Source of the DNA: a virus
Reading direction: 5' to 3' (one strand)
DNA length: 31,412 nt
IMG/VR virus record: IMGVR_UViG_3300031608_000024
Coordinates: 1 to 31,412 of that record
Position 1 is the stretch's first letter, and each line of letters opens with the position of its first letter. Positions 24,701 to 31,412 of the stretch are shown piece after piece. A program made the position numbers and the translations under genes. The notes below the pieces were generated by a model that did no database searches, was not told the DNA's origin, and worked only from the letters and a program-made list of their open reading frames with translations.

Positions 24701-26156
24701 TGATCGCCTTTTTATTATATCTCAAGCAGGAATGAGAGGATGGTTTCGAGACTTTTTTATTGAAACGATAGGAAGGCAAAAGCTAGGTGGTTACGATCCT
24801 TATATGAATGAGTTTATTTTGTCCTCAACCTCTGAGGATAACCCTTCTCAAAACCAGTGTAAACCATGCGGTGTAACAGAGAATGTTTTAGTGTCTCCTG
24901 GAAGTGAATCTATATATTGCGTAAACTTATCTCAAGAAGTGGGTCAGGTTACGATAACATATATTATACCCAATGCACTTGAAGATGGTGTTATTACGGA
25001 GTCAAATACTCCGGCTGGTGCAGGACTTCAAGAAATGGAAACGGAATTGGGTCAAATAATAACTACTGAGGAGACGATGACTGGTGTGGGATATTCTATT
25101 CAAGCCATTTATAATGGTATAGCCTATAGCACGGGAGATGTTTTTGTAAGTGGAACTTTAGTTTTTAGTAAAAATATTGTTGATGTTTCTGAAGTAACGC
25201 TTATTGTTACAACTACTTCTACGATTGCGGACACTATAGAGATTACTACTAGCTGTCCAACACAAACTATTTTGAATGTATATAATATAGCATTGACAAG
25301 TAATAATGAAGCAGAACAAACTATTCAAAACCAATATTCGTGGCTAGATGACTCCTTTTCTTCTACCGTGCAAAGTCAAAACGTAACGTTCTTATCTTCT
25401 ACAGCGAATCCTATTGTTTCTCAGTTTAATAAGTTAAGCGGAGCAATTGGATCAAACAGTGTTCCTGATGCTCTTTCAACAGTAACTATTATAAGCAATA
25501 AAAGAGATGAGGATACTTTTCTGTTTAACAAAAAAACTAATAAATTTAGATACTTAAGAAGCGACACGGTGTTTGAAAATAATGCAGCAGACATCAACAC
25601 TTTAATAGGGGCATCAGCAGTTGCTGAACCAATAACTCCAGGATCAAACAGAAATTTTGCTACTTTTGTTATGCCGGACAATACGGGGTCTAACTTGTAT
25701 TTGTTATGGGACTATAGAAGTTCAACAGGAATAGATTTAAATTATGACAGCATAAGCAAGTTTAACGCCTGCTGTTCTTCAATTATAGGACCAGAGTTAT
25801 TGTGCGGTCAAGCTCAAAGCGGAGGATTTGGTTATCCTATTACTTATAAATTAGTTCTGGGAACTGACACCGGAAATTCAATTTTACATTTTGTATCGGG
25901 TCAAACGCCAACAAGATATGTAGTAGAGTTTGATGGGGTCAATGTTATTGACACGGGGTATAGAGGTCCTGCTTCACAGCAAGGAACTTTAAATCAAGCG
26001 CTAACAGACTTAGGACAAGCAAGTGCTACAATAGCAGGAGTAGGATCAGGAAGCGCGACATTCGTTAAAAACACCGCAACGTCAGAAGCGAGACTTATTA
26101 TTTACGCTCCAATACGAAATTCAATATGGACCGCAACAGTAGATTGTCCAGTTTAA
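21702..26156 (+). CDS. Tail hub protein, large C-terminal part
   Basis: A 1484-residue protein, the longest here, with its ATG overlapping the previous TAA by one base. It begins MASYIDQFSAESLLVIKKPP and continues ENFMEDRFLCFAYRYQYVDG, FLNEGMINAVNAVNISYNTG, LLFKEMNDSTIKVIERFDK, and LRLYDNVPLNAKAQTLMGNR, the usual continuation of the hub protein begun at 20617. Further on come GYEIGMVYMDEFNRSS, many strands consistent with beta-propeller or beta-sandwich folds, DKISYVLVGKDLL, and AVWGADTFFTDAKRGVVINL. The last ~120 residues hold a separate module (VEFDGVNVIDTGYRGPASQ, then RLIIYAPIRNSIWTATVDCP) seen in Bacteroidetes and cyanophage surface proteins. Role: tail hub closing the portal vertex and carrying fibres. 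Confidence 0.8.
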   Translation: MASYIDQFSAESLLVIKKPPVAAPQITSSKIAGENNFMEDRFLCFAYRYQYVDGEFSATSQFSSPAFVPKSFSFGSNSFLNEGMINAVNAVNISYNTGGVLVTGIELLFKEMNDSTIKVIERFDKAELGLGNDNIETYLFNNQKIFTVLPEYEILRLYDNVPLNAKAQTLMGNRLIYGNYKEGYDLVDRFNNKVNFVFDTTLLSTEITETEIIATTQNGNYNINGNLDVVNSVVFIPLDVDKLIIGASITFSLTIVHESFTGQQNFPTETTVNTDIEFSYILQQTFASVFALATDADFVAKIGTAANIKTVANACTGITLTDVFNCAIPSQLDAFEKCASGISAINQPVEIIASASSSSIGLQLPAMQWSNSCEFPLQVFYEYYSIIFTDVILFSDSNNYSLHSNRGYEIGMVYMDEFNRSSTTQVSLNNATHVSCGLSKSKNEIQVTIPGGGAGQSFQAAPFWATRYKFVIKPDKSSYDTIYSNIIYQDPNSNAAYFLLEGENAKKIESGDRLIVKRDAGGAMENCVYTTVLEKQVQTKNFIEIDDPLNADTLINISAGVYMKINPNNFRTTILTDAGGNVVAPGRVYVQTAKTGNFPKIFYPVNVINPAGTGANSYENYTIPSGSIINLYFYQLREGNGRKVERVRNEVEFKVIATNDYADFKEMWDVENVGALLDQNQIGQVSPGPTPEGREIIFNSYDNTLVSQAGPPNPGSQPNQAQHTFFYQFFKNTTTGQIQLGVSGPRSAGNSSTRIARLTVTIEVIRADATCVFETEPTDALADVWYENEKSFPIDALGNHSGNIQNQIINFQNADVVTPQDAIINTGFVNCVTFGNGVESFKIRDSLNSKSFIFGNRVSSTSAQIYKAAHRFADLSYSGIFNDESNVNKLNEFNLGLLNFKPLEVSFGPIEKLSGRRDDILTLQEDKISYVLVGKDLLSDASGGGALTSVPEVLGKQVARSEEYGISNNPESFAVWGADTFFTDAKRGVVINLKGSAASNDRLFIISQAGMRGWFRDFFIETIGRQKLGGYDPYMNEFILSSTSEDNPSQNQCKPCGVTENVLVSPGSESIYCVNLSQEVGQVTITYIIPNALEDGVITESNTPAGAGLQEMETELGQIITTEETMTGVGYSIQAIYNGIAYSTGDVFVSGTLVFSKNIVDVSEVTLIVTTTSTIADTIEITTSCPTQTILNVYNIALTSNNEAEQTIQNQYSWLDDSFSSTVQSQNVTFLSSTANPIVSQFNKLSGAIGSNSVPDALSTVTIISNKRDEDTFLFNKKTNKFRYLRSDTVFENNAADINTLIGASAVAEPITPGSNRNFATFVMPDNTGSNLYLLWDYRSSTGIDLNYDSISKFNACCSSIIGPELLCGQAQSGGFGYPITYKLVLGTDTGNSILHFVSGQTPTRYVVEFDGVNVIDTGYRGPASQQGTLNQALTDLGQASATIAGVGSGSATFVKNTATSEARLIIYAPIRNSIWTATVDCPV

Positions 26157-26166
26157 AATAAAAATT

Positions 26167-27306
26167 ATGGCAGTAGGAAAATATTTTTTAGACACAGCGA
26201 GTTTTACTAACGCCAACACGGTGTATTCTGATGAAGCTTTGTCTGCTGCAGCTCCAGACGGCTTTTATTCCGATGGTGTTATATCAAGAGGCCAAGCGGC
26301 AGGAAAATTAGGTCCTTCAGAAGTGTGCATAGGATGTACTGGACCTACTCCAACTCCACAACCAACAGTTACTTTAACCCCAACTGTTACCCCACTGCCG
26401 CCAACACCGACGGTTACAGTGACGCAACCGCCCACGCCTACCCCGGCACCTTCACCTCTGCCAACAGCCACACCAGTTCCTACGCCAACAGCTACACCAC
26501 AACCAACGACGCTTCCGAGTGGATTGTATTATGCTTTAAGTCCTTGTGATAAATTTGCAGACCCAATTTTTGGTGCTACTGCGAGGTATTTCTTTGCTTT
26601 GACTACTCCTGTTGGAAATCAAAGATATGTAGATCCTTTATCAGGGAACTACTATACAGCATTACCTTCTCCACTTTTAAGCACGTTCGTAGTTGCTCCT
26701 CAAAATTTAATAATTGATGTTTCAATAGTGCCTAATGAGACAGGTTGTCCTGTTATCAACGTAACGCCACTATTAGCATATAGACTAAGACGATGTGCGG
26801 ATGGTAATTTTAACTTCTATACTTTTTCACAAGCACAATTTGCAACTGGCACCCGAGTAATTGATACCGCTAATGACACCTATCAAGTAGAGTCCATTAT
26901 CGGGGCTCAAAACCTTGCAGGATTAACATTGATAACGCCAGTAATTTGTGTAGATGTAAATGGTCTAAGACCTTCAGATGTAGGTTTCACTGGATGTGCC
27001 ACCAATAATTGTGGTAGTGGATTATATTTGCTTATGAGAGAATGTGGTAACGTTTTTGGACCATCCTCATTTGGAAACTATATTGTATCCGCATTGAATT
27101 TTCAAGAATTAGCGTTAACAGGAATTCCAAGCTGGGCTCCTCAAACTCTTTATTCTACTGTTACTAATAAATGCTATATAGTTACCGGGGGTCATAATGA
27201 ATCTGCATCTAATTTAGGAGGAGTTTCTCAGAGAATTGGAGGGCTTGTGAGTGTCGCTCGTATGGCAAGGGACTGTACCACATGTACCTCAAGTTTTGTA
27301 GTTTAA
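26167..27306 (+). CDS. Virion surface protein with Pro/Thr-rich linker
   Basis: A 379-residue protein. Residues 1-57 form a recurrent phage module (KYFLDTASFTNANTVYSDEA, DGFYSDGVISR, CIGC at 54-57). Residues 58-118 are almost entirely Pro and Thr with some Val, Gln, Ala (GPTPTPQPTVTLTPTVTPLP and similar), a stiff mucin-like linker. The rest looks like three related beta-rich units, each opening with a Tyr-x-Leu/Ala and Cys: YYALSPCDKF, AYRLRRCADG, LYLLMRECGN. Position right after the hub suggests a fibre or spike component. Two glycosyltransferase genes follow, making the Pro/Thr linker a plausible glycosylation target (inference). Confidence 0.7.
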   Translation: MAVGKYFLDTASFTNANTVYSDEALSAAAPDGFYSDGVISRGQAAGKLGPSEVCIGCTGPTPTPQPTVTLTPTVTPLPPTPTVTVTQPPTPTPAPSPLPTATPVPTPTATPQPTTLPSGLYYALSPCDKFADPIFGATARYFFALTTPVGNQRYVDPLSGNYYTALPSPLLSTFVVAPQNLIIDVSIVPNETGCPVINVTPLLAYRLRRCADGNFNFYTFSQAQFATGTRVIDTANDTYQVESIIGAQNLAGLTLITPVICVDVNGLRPSDVGFTGCATNNCGSGLYLLMRECGNVFGPSSFGNYIVSALNFQELALTGIPSWAPQTLYSTVTNKCYIVTGGHNESASNLGGVSQRIGGLVSVARMARDCTTCTSSFVV

Positions 27307-27310
27307 TAAA

Positions 27311-27335
27311 ATGAAATCAAATCAAATCAAATTAA
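27311..27335 (+). promoter_or_regulatory. AAATC-repeat leader of glycosyltransferase gene
   Basis: Three AAATC units and an AAATT unit run into ATG at 27336. No -7 box is evident here, so this repeat acts as a leader in an operon rather than as part of a promoter. An ATG at 27311 in another frame is ignored. Confidence 0.5.
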
Positions 27336-28565
27336 ATGGAATCTATATTTATACAAATTGCAAGCTATCGCGACCCTGAACTTATACCTACTCTTGATGA
27401 TTTATTATTAAACGCGAGTCATCCAGAGCGACTTACTATTTGTGTCGCACATCAATATGATGAGAAAGATAAGTGGGATAGTTTAGAAAAATACAAAAAC
27501 GACAGTAGGTTTATAGTGATTGAAATACCTCATCTAGAATCTGGTGGAGCATGTTGGGCAAGAAATCAAGTTCAACAACATTACGACAATCAAGATTATA
27601 CTTTACAGTTAGACTCTCATCATAGATTTATAAAGGGGTGGGACGTAAGGTGTATTGATATGTTAAAAGATCTGCAGGAGAAAGGACACTCTAAGCCATT
27701 ACTAACAAGCTATATACCTTCTTATAAACCTTCTAACGATCCTGCGGAAAGACATAACAAACCATGGGGGATGAGTTTTGATCGATTTACTCCAGAAGGG
27801 GTAGTGTTTTTTTTACCTTATTATATAGATAGTAATACTACGGAGCCTATTCCTGCTCGGTTTTATTCCGCACATTTTGCTTTTACGTTAGGAGTTTTTT
27901 GTAAAGAAGTTCAGCACGACCCTTTGTTTTATTTTCATGGAGAAGAAATTACAATAGGAGTAAGGGCTTTTACTCATGGCTATAGTTTGTTTCATCCTCA
28001 TGAAGTTCTAGCATGGCATGAATACACGAGAGAAGGAAGAACAAAACATTGGGATGATCATTCTAGTTGGGGAACGCACAACAATCAAGCTCATCAGAGA
28101 ACCAGGCTCTTGTTGGGAGTAGATGGACAGGTTTGTACTCCTTGTAATAAAAATATGTTTCAAGGGTACGACATAGGAACTGTAAGAACATTGAAAGAAT
28201 ACGAGTTATATGCGGGCATAAGATTTAAAGATCGAACATTAACGCAGTCTTGTATAAGTAACATAGATCCTCCTGGAGATTTATCGGACACTTTTCTGCT
28301 AAAGTTTAAGCATGCTATTGATTTAAACAAATCTTTTTTCCCAGAAAAAGACTATAATTTTGCAGCACTTGTTTTTGAAGACATTAATAATAAGGAGGTT
28401 TATAGACAAGACATAAGCAAACAAGAGATTGACGAGTATTTAAACGGCTCTAGCGATTCGTTTACGGTATGGAGAGAGTACAATGGACCTAAACCTCATC
28501 ATTGGATATTGTGGCCTAACAGCGCACACAAAGGGTGGGGTTTAAAAACTACAGTAAACTTATGA
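27336..28565 (+). CDS. GlcNAc-transferase-like glycosyltransferase (PF11397/GT60 type)
   Basis: A 409-residue enzyme. Motifs match the family of Skp1-type (hydroxyproline) GlcNAc transferases: IFIQIASYRDPELIPTLDDL at the start, SHPERLTICVAHQ, SGGACWARN (68-77), and LQLDSHHRFIKGWD (90-103), where D93-S-H95 is the metal/nucleotide-sugar site, then FYFHGEEITIGVRAFTHGY and EVLAWHEYTREG with conserved His and acidic residues. Expected action: transfer of GlcNAc, or another sugar, from a UDP donor to protein, possibly to hydroxyproline; donor and acceptor are not visible. It is soluble, with no signal peptide. It overlaps the next glycosyltransferase by ATGA, so the two are made together. Confidence 0.8.
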   Translation: MESIFIQIASYRDPELIPTLDDLLLNASHPERLTICVAHQYDEKDKWDSLEKYKNDSRFIVIEIPHLESGGACWARNQVQQHYDNQDYTLQLDSHHRFIKGWDVRCIDMLKDLQEKGHSKPLLTSYIPSYKPSNDPAERHNKPWGMSFDRFTPEGVVFFLPYYIDSNTTEPIPARFYSAHFAFTLGVFCKEVQHDPLFYFHGEEITIGVRAFTHGYSLFHPHEVLAWHEYTREGRTKHWDDHSSWGTHNNQAHQRTRLLLGVDGQVCTPCNKNMFQGYDIGTVRTLKEYELYAGIRFKDRTLTQSCISNIDPPGDLSDTFLLKFKHAIDLNKSFFPEKDYNFAALVFEDINNKEVYRQDISKQEIDEYLNGSSDSFTVWREYNGPKPHHWILWPNSAHKGWGLKTTVNL

Positions 28566-30856
28566 TTCCAAAACTAATTCATCAAACATTCGAAACAGAA
28601 TATACTCCTACAGACATGTCTAAAGCTAGAGACAGCTGGAAGATTAATAACCCCGAGTATCAATACCACTTCTATAATGACACTCAAAGAATAGAATACA
28701 TAAAGAAACATTTTTCCCCTCAAGTTTTAGAAGCATACCATTTTCTTATTCCCGGATCTTTTAAAGCAGACTTGTTTAGGTATTGTGTTTTGTATATTAA
28801 AGGAGGTGTGTATGTGGATTGTGATATGATATGTCTGCAACCTTTATCTAAACTTATAGAGGATGGGGACAAGCTAATTATTGTTCGTGATGATCCTATG
28901 ACTAAAAAATGGTTAGCAACTGGATTTATAGCCGCAGAACCTAGGCACCCAGCGTTGTGGGAAGCTATTAATAAGGTTACAGAAAATATAATTAAAAGAG
29001 AAGAAGTTTTTTACCTAGACTATACAGGTCCTGGTGCTTTTGGAAAAGCAGTAAATTGTGTGGCCGGACGAGACATAGAAACAGATTATGAACTTGGAAA
29101 TCAATACATAAATACTTTAAAAGTTAAAATATTATTTCATGATTATGTAAATACTAAATTTAAATATGACGGTCAAGAGGTATTGCACGTAGAGTACCCA
29201 ACCTATAGGGAAGAGATGAAAGCTATTAATAACCATCCATTTTATTATTACGTGCAAAACAAAAATATATTTAAAAAAATACCCAATAAGATAATATTTA
29301 CCACATATGATGGGTTAGATGTTAACGATTATATGGTGTCTTCATTTAAAAAACTCAATCCTGAATATGAGCTTATACATTTTAATCAAGAACAAGTAGA
29401 CCAGTGGTTTAAAGATGGGATATATAATGAAGCATATCAAAAACTGTCCGAAAGAGGAGAGCGCTCTGACTTTTTTAGATACTGTTATCTTTGGGAAAAC
29501 GGAGGAGTTTATGTAGATGCAGATATTTATTGTAATCAGCCCTTAAGAAATTGGATTATAGATCAAGCTTTGATTGTAGGGTTAGAAGCAAACATGGATG
29601 TGTCAGACCCCCTCTTTAAAGACATAGGAGTAAGAGTGGATGATAAGATATTAAGCGTTTCTAACTGGGCGTTTGCTTGTGCTCCACGACAAATGCCTTT
29701 GAATTTTATTATAAATGACATAATTAATAACCCCTTATCAGGCGTTCTTCAAAACACAGGACCTGGTAGATTTAGTAAACATATGATTGCTTATTTTGGG
29801 AAAGAAAACAAAATTAAAGATAGCCATCTTCTCCCTATAAACGCCTTTGGATCAAACCAAAATCACAGTGGCTCTTATAAAAACGCTAATCCTTTGAATG
29901 TTAATCGATCAGATGTTTATTTGACTCATATGTTTGCGGGAACATGGAGAGGTAATGTAACTCCAAAAAAAATAATGTATTTAGACAAGGAGACAGCTCC
30001 TGCGGTTTCTCATAACATCACCATATCAAAAACACTGACTGGCTATAAGGGTGTGGCAAGGTATGACCAGGACACTAAGAGAACTGTATTTATGAAAGAA
30101 ATTGGAGAGTGCAAGTCTCTTTTAGAATATCACTTTGATCATGACTTTAATTACACGTCTAAATCAATTAGACCTATAAATACAAACACGGACGAGCTTT
30201 TAAAGTTTGAAGACTATCGAGCTTTTACTTTTAAAGGTAAGGAGTTTTATTGCGTGGCTTACATAGATAAAGATTTCAATACTTACATGGGCGTTTTAGA
30301 TGGAGAATATAATTTTAAAGGAAAGATTCAAATAGACCGTCATCAAAAAATAAGTTTTGGAATAGGAGGGGATGTCTTGTGGGAAAAGAACTGGTTGTTT
30401 GTAGAAAAAAACAATGAATTGTATTTTATATATTCAACCACACCTAATCTTATTATATATAAATGTGATGATTTTGAAACTTTAAAATTTTCTGTTAACA
30501 GTACAAAAGTAAATTTTCTATCAAACATTTTACCTCAAGACGAGCTTTACGTCACATCAAATACCACCACAGGTGGATCGACAAATCCAATATGGGTACA
30601 TTCGTTAGACTCTTATGTTTATTTAATACACACTAAAATATATAATGAAAGAAAATACAATCATTTTGTAGTAACCTTAGACAAGGACTTTAATCTTAAA
30701 AACTTAAACCCGGTTCCTTTTGTTAGATCACAGGCAGGTACCTTGATGTTTGTCACCACCCTTTTAGAGACTAAAGAGCACTATGTAGTTTGTGGAGGAG
30801 TAGATGACAATCAAAATTTTATATGGGAAATACCTAAAAACAGATTGGTGGTTTAG
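28562..30856 (+). CDS. Three-domain glycosyltransferase: two GT32-like domains plus GH130-like propeller
   Basis: A 764-residue protein; ATG 28562 is chosen because it forms the ATGA overlap and begins MIPKLIHQTFE, the canonical GT32 start. Domain 1 (1-225): FKADLFRYCVLYIKGGVYVD with the DxD motif D86-C-D88. Domain 2 (240-465): NKIIFTTYDG, RSDFFRYCYLWENGGVYVDA with D319-A-D321, ending in HMFAGTW. Domain 3 (about 485-764): repeated blades with WEKNWLFVEKNNELYFIYST (EKNW 608-611), GGSTNPIWV (671-679) and HFVVTLDKDF, as in GH130-like five-bladed propellers fused to bacterial glycosyltransferases. Likely adds two sugars in sequence to an acceptor started by the enzyme at 27336. Sugars unknown. 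There is no membrane segment, so it works in the host cytoplasm. Confidence 0.82.
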   Translation: MIPKLIHQTFETEYTPTDMSKARDSWKINNPEYQYHFYNDTQRIEYIKKHFSPQVLEAYHFLIPGSFKADLFRYCVLYIKGGVYVDCDMICLQPLSKLIEDGDKLIIVRDDPMTKKWLATGFIAAEPRHPALWEAINKVTENIIKREEVFYLDYTGPGAFGKAVNCVAGRDIETDYELGNQYINTLKVKILFHDYVNTKFKYDGQEVLHVEYPTYREEMKAINNHPFYYYVQNKNIFKKIPNKIIFTTYDGLDVNDYMVSSFKKLNPEYELIHFNQEQVDQWFKDGIYNEAYQKLSERGERSDFFRYCYLWENGGVYVDADIYCNQPLRNWIIDQALIVGLEANMDVSDPLFKDIGVRVDDKILSVSNWAFACAPRQMPLNFIINDIINNPLSGVLQNTGPGRFSKHMIAYFGKENKIKDSHLLPINAFGSNQNHSGSYKNANPLNVNRSDVYLTHMFAGTWRGNVTPKKIMYLDKETAPAVSHNITISKTLTGYKGVARYDQDTKRTVFMKEIGECKSLLEYHFDHDFNYTSKSIRPINTNTDELLKFEDYRAFTFKGKEFYCVAYIDKDFNTYMGVLDGEYNFKGKIQIDRHQKISFGIGGDVLWEKNWLFVEKNNELYFIYSTTPNLIIYKCDDFETLKFSVNSTKVNFLSNILPQDELYVTSNTTTGGSTNPIWVHSLDSYVYLIHTKIYNERKYNHFVVTLDKDFNLKNLNPVPFVRSQAGTLMFVTTLLETKEHYVVCGGVDDNQNFIWEIPKNRLVV

Positions 30857-30884
30857 TAATAATAAATCATTAATAATAAAGTTG

Positions 30885-30912
30885 TAAATTTGTTTCAATA
30901 AAATCAACAGCA
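30885..30912 (+). promoter_or_regulatory. Candidate -7 box (TAAATTTG) before the last gene
   Basis: TAAATTTG at 30885-30892 is identical to the box at 13239. It is followed 20 bases later by the GTG start at 30913, through a leader containing AAATC. No clear -33 element. Confidence 0.45.
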
Positions 30913-31412
30913 GTGAGCAGTATAGGATGCGGTGGCGTAGTTTCATTAGTTCCAGACAAATATGGAGCTGGAGGCACATATAGAGGAACAGATGGTGTTC
31001 TTTATAGGGTAGGAAATACAAGGTGTTATACAACAACACAAGGCACCCCGAATGGCATCGTAACCATGTCGATAGAGATTGATCCTGGACAACCAGCTAC
31101 TGTCGCTTCGTTAGTAGCTCAAGGAGTTGTCTTGTTTCAAGGAAAAGAAGTTGCTACATTTTATGGAGCCAATGCTGTAGTAGGAGGAACCAGTAACCTA
31201 TCAGGGGTAAAAACGGTAAAAGCTAATAACAATTTACCGGGAGCTCTTAACAATGTGTTGCCAGCAGGGCAATATTGCATCCTTACGTTTAAGATAGCAA
31301 CTTCTAGTTTTTTAGGAACGACACCTAGTGGTGAGATACAAATATGTCTGAGCGGATCTATACCTGCACCCGCTCCGACTTCGCCTCTAGTGCCGCCACC
31401 GTCACCTACCTC
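30913..31412 (+). CDS. Virion-type protein entering a proline-rich linker (partial, 3' end missing)
   Basis: Open from GTG 30913 to the window edge (166 complete codons); the nearest in-frame stop upstream is at 30877. The first ~145 residues are beta-rich with paired Cys (SSIGCGGVVSLVPDKYGAGG, NTRCYTTTQ, AGQYCILTFKIA, IQICLSG). Then IPAPAPTSPLVPPPSPT begins a proline-rich stretch like that in the gene at 26167. It is probably a second surface or fibre protein flanking the glycosyltransferase pair. The GTG start is the only standard start giving the whole domain, so start confidence is moderate. Confidence 0.6.
   Translation, partial: MSSIGCGGVVSLVPDKYGAGGTYRGTDGVLYRVGNTRCYTTTQGTPNGIVTMSIEIDPGQPATVASLVAQGVVLFQGKEVATFYGANAVVGGTSNLSGVKTVKANNNLPGALNNVLPAGQYCILTFKIATSSFLGTTPSGEIQICLSGSIPAPAPTSPLVPPPSPT

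Noticed and set aside
26265-26549. Open frames on both strands over the Pro/Thr linker
   Set aside because: Low-complexity CCA/ACA repeats keep several frames open. The long plus-strand gene at 26167 explains the region.
28535-28561. ATG start nine codons upstream for the double GT32 enzyme
   Set aside because: The ATG at 28562 forms the ATGA overlap used throughout the window and gives the normal GT32 N-terminus.
1-31412. CRISPR array, insertion sequence, integrase or attachment site
   Set aside because: No regularly spaced repeats, transposase or recombinase motifs, or terminal inverted repeats were seen. The repeats present are within genes or leaders.

Overview
The window is one densely packed, entirely plus-strand block of late genes from a tailed DNA phage, most likely a short-tailed (podovirus-like) phage of a marine Bacteroidetes/Flavobacteriia host. 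The evidence is an A+T-rich sequence; -7 boxes of the Bacteroidetes type TAnnTTTG (13239, 18455, 30885, with near matches at 6999 and 16856); almost no Shine-Dalgarno sites but A-rich leaders, several made of AAATC-like repeats; and protein types I know from marine Bacteroidetes and cyanobacterial viruses (LamG fibres, DUF7483 fibre, a P22 gp10-like tail hub, 3TM-type holin). No integrase, tRNA, CRISPR array or replication gene is visible. All family assignments come from reading motifs; no database search was run.

Layout. 1-5953: four adhesion or tail-fibre genes (double LamG plus glycine-rich protein, aromatic W-repeat protein, cupredoxin-like plus LamG protein, DUF7483-like fibre). 6010-6968: lysis pair (M15 peptidase endolysin, holin). 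7029-8283: a small unknown gene, a GroES-like protein and a 2OG-Fe(II) oxygenase. 8280-10782: small terminase candidate and large terminase. 10779-15888: portal, acidic scaffold-like protein and major capsid protein. 15957-18386: an unknown protein and a trio of small paralogous virion proteins. 18478-20615: two neck/adaptor-type proteins. 20617-26156: a tail hub that appears split into two overlapping genes by an inserted domain. 26167-31412: a Pro/Thr-rich virion protein, two glycosyltransferase genes, and the start of a second protein that runs into a proline-rich linker at the window edge.

Most neighbours overlap or abut (ATGA or TAATG junctions), so they are probably read as translationally coupled operons. 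These are broken by hairpin terminators at about 13215, 15900, 16764, 16818 and 18415, usually followed at once by a -7 promoter box and an A-rich leader.

The most notable candidate system is at 26167-31412: a Skp1-GlcNAc-transferase-like (PF11397/GT60-type) enzyme and a three-domain enzyme (two GT32-like domains plus a GH130-like beta-propeller), placed between two virion-type proteins with Pro/Thr-rich linkers. With the phage's own 2OG-Fe(II) oxygenase at 7813, this suggests phage-encoded glycosylation, possibly hydroxyproline-linked, of virion surface proteins. Other notable points are the split tail hub, LamG domains nested inside a fibre module, a beta-module repeated across neck and decoration-type genes, and a duplicated leader carried by two small paralogues.
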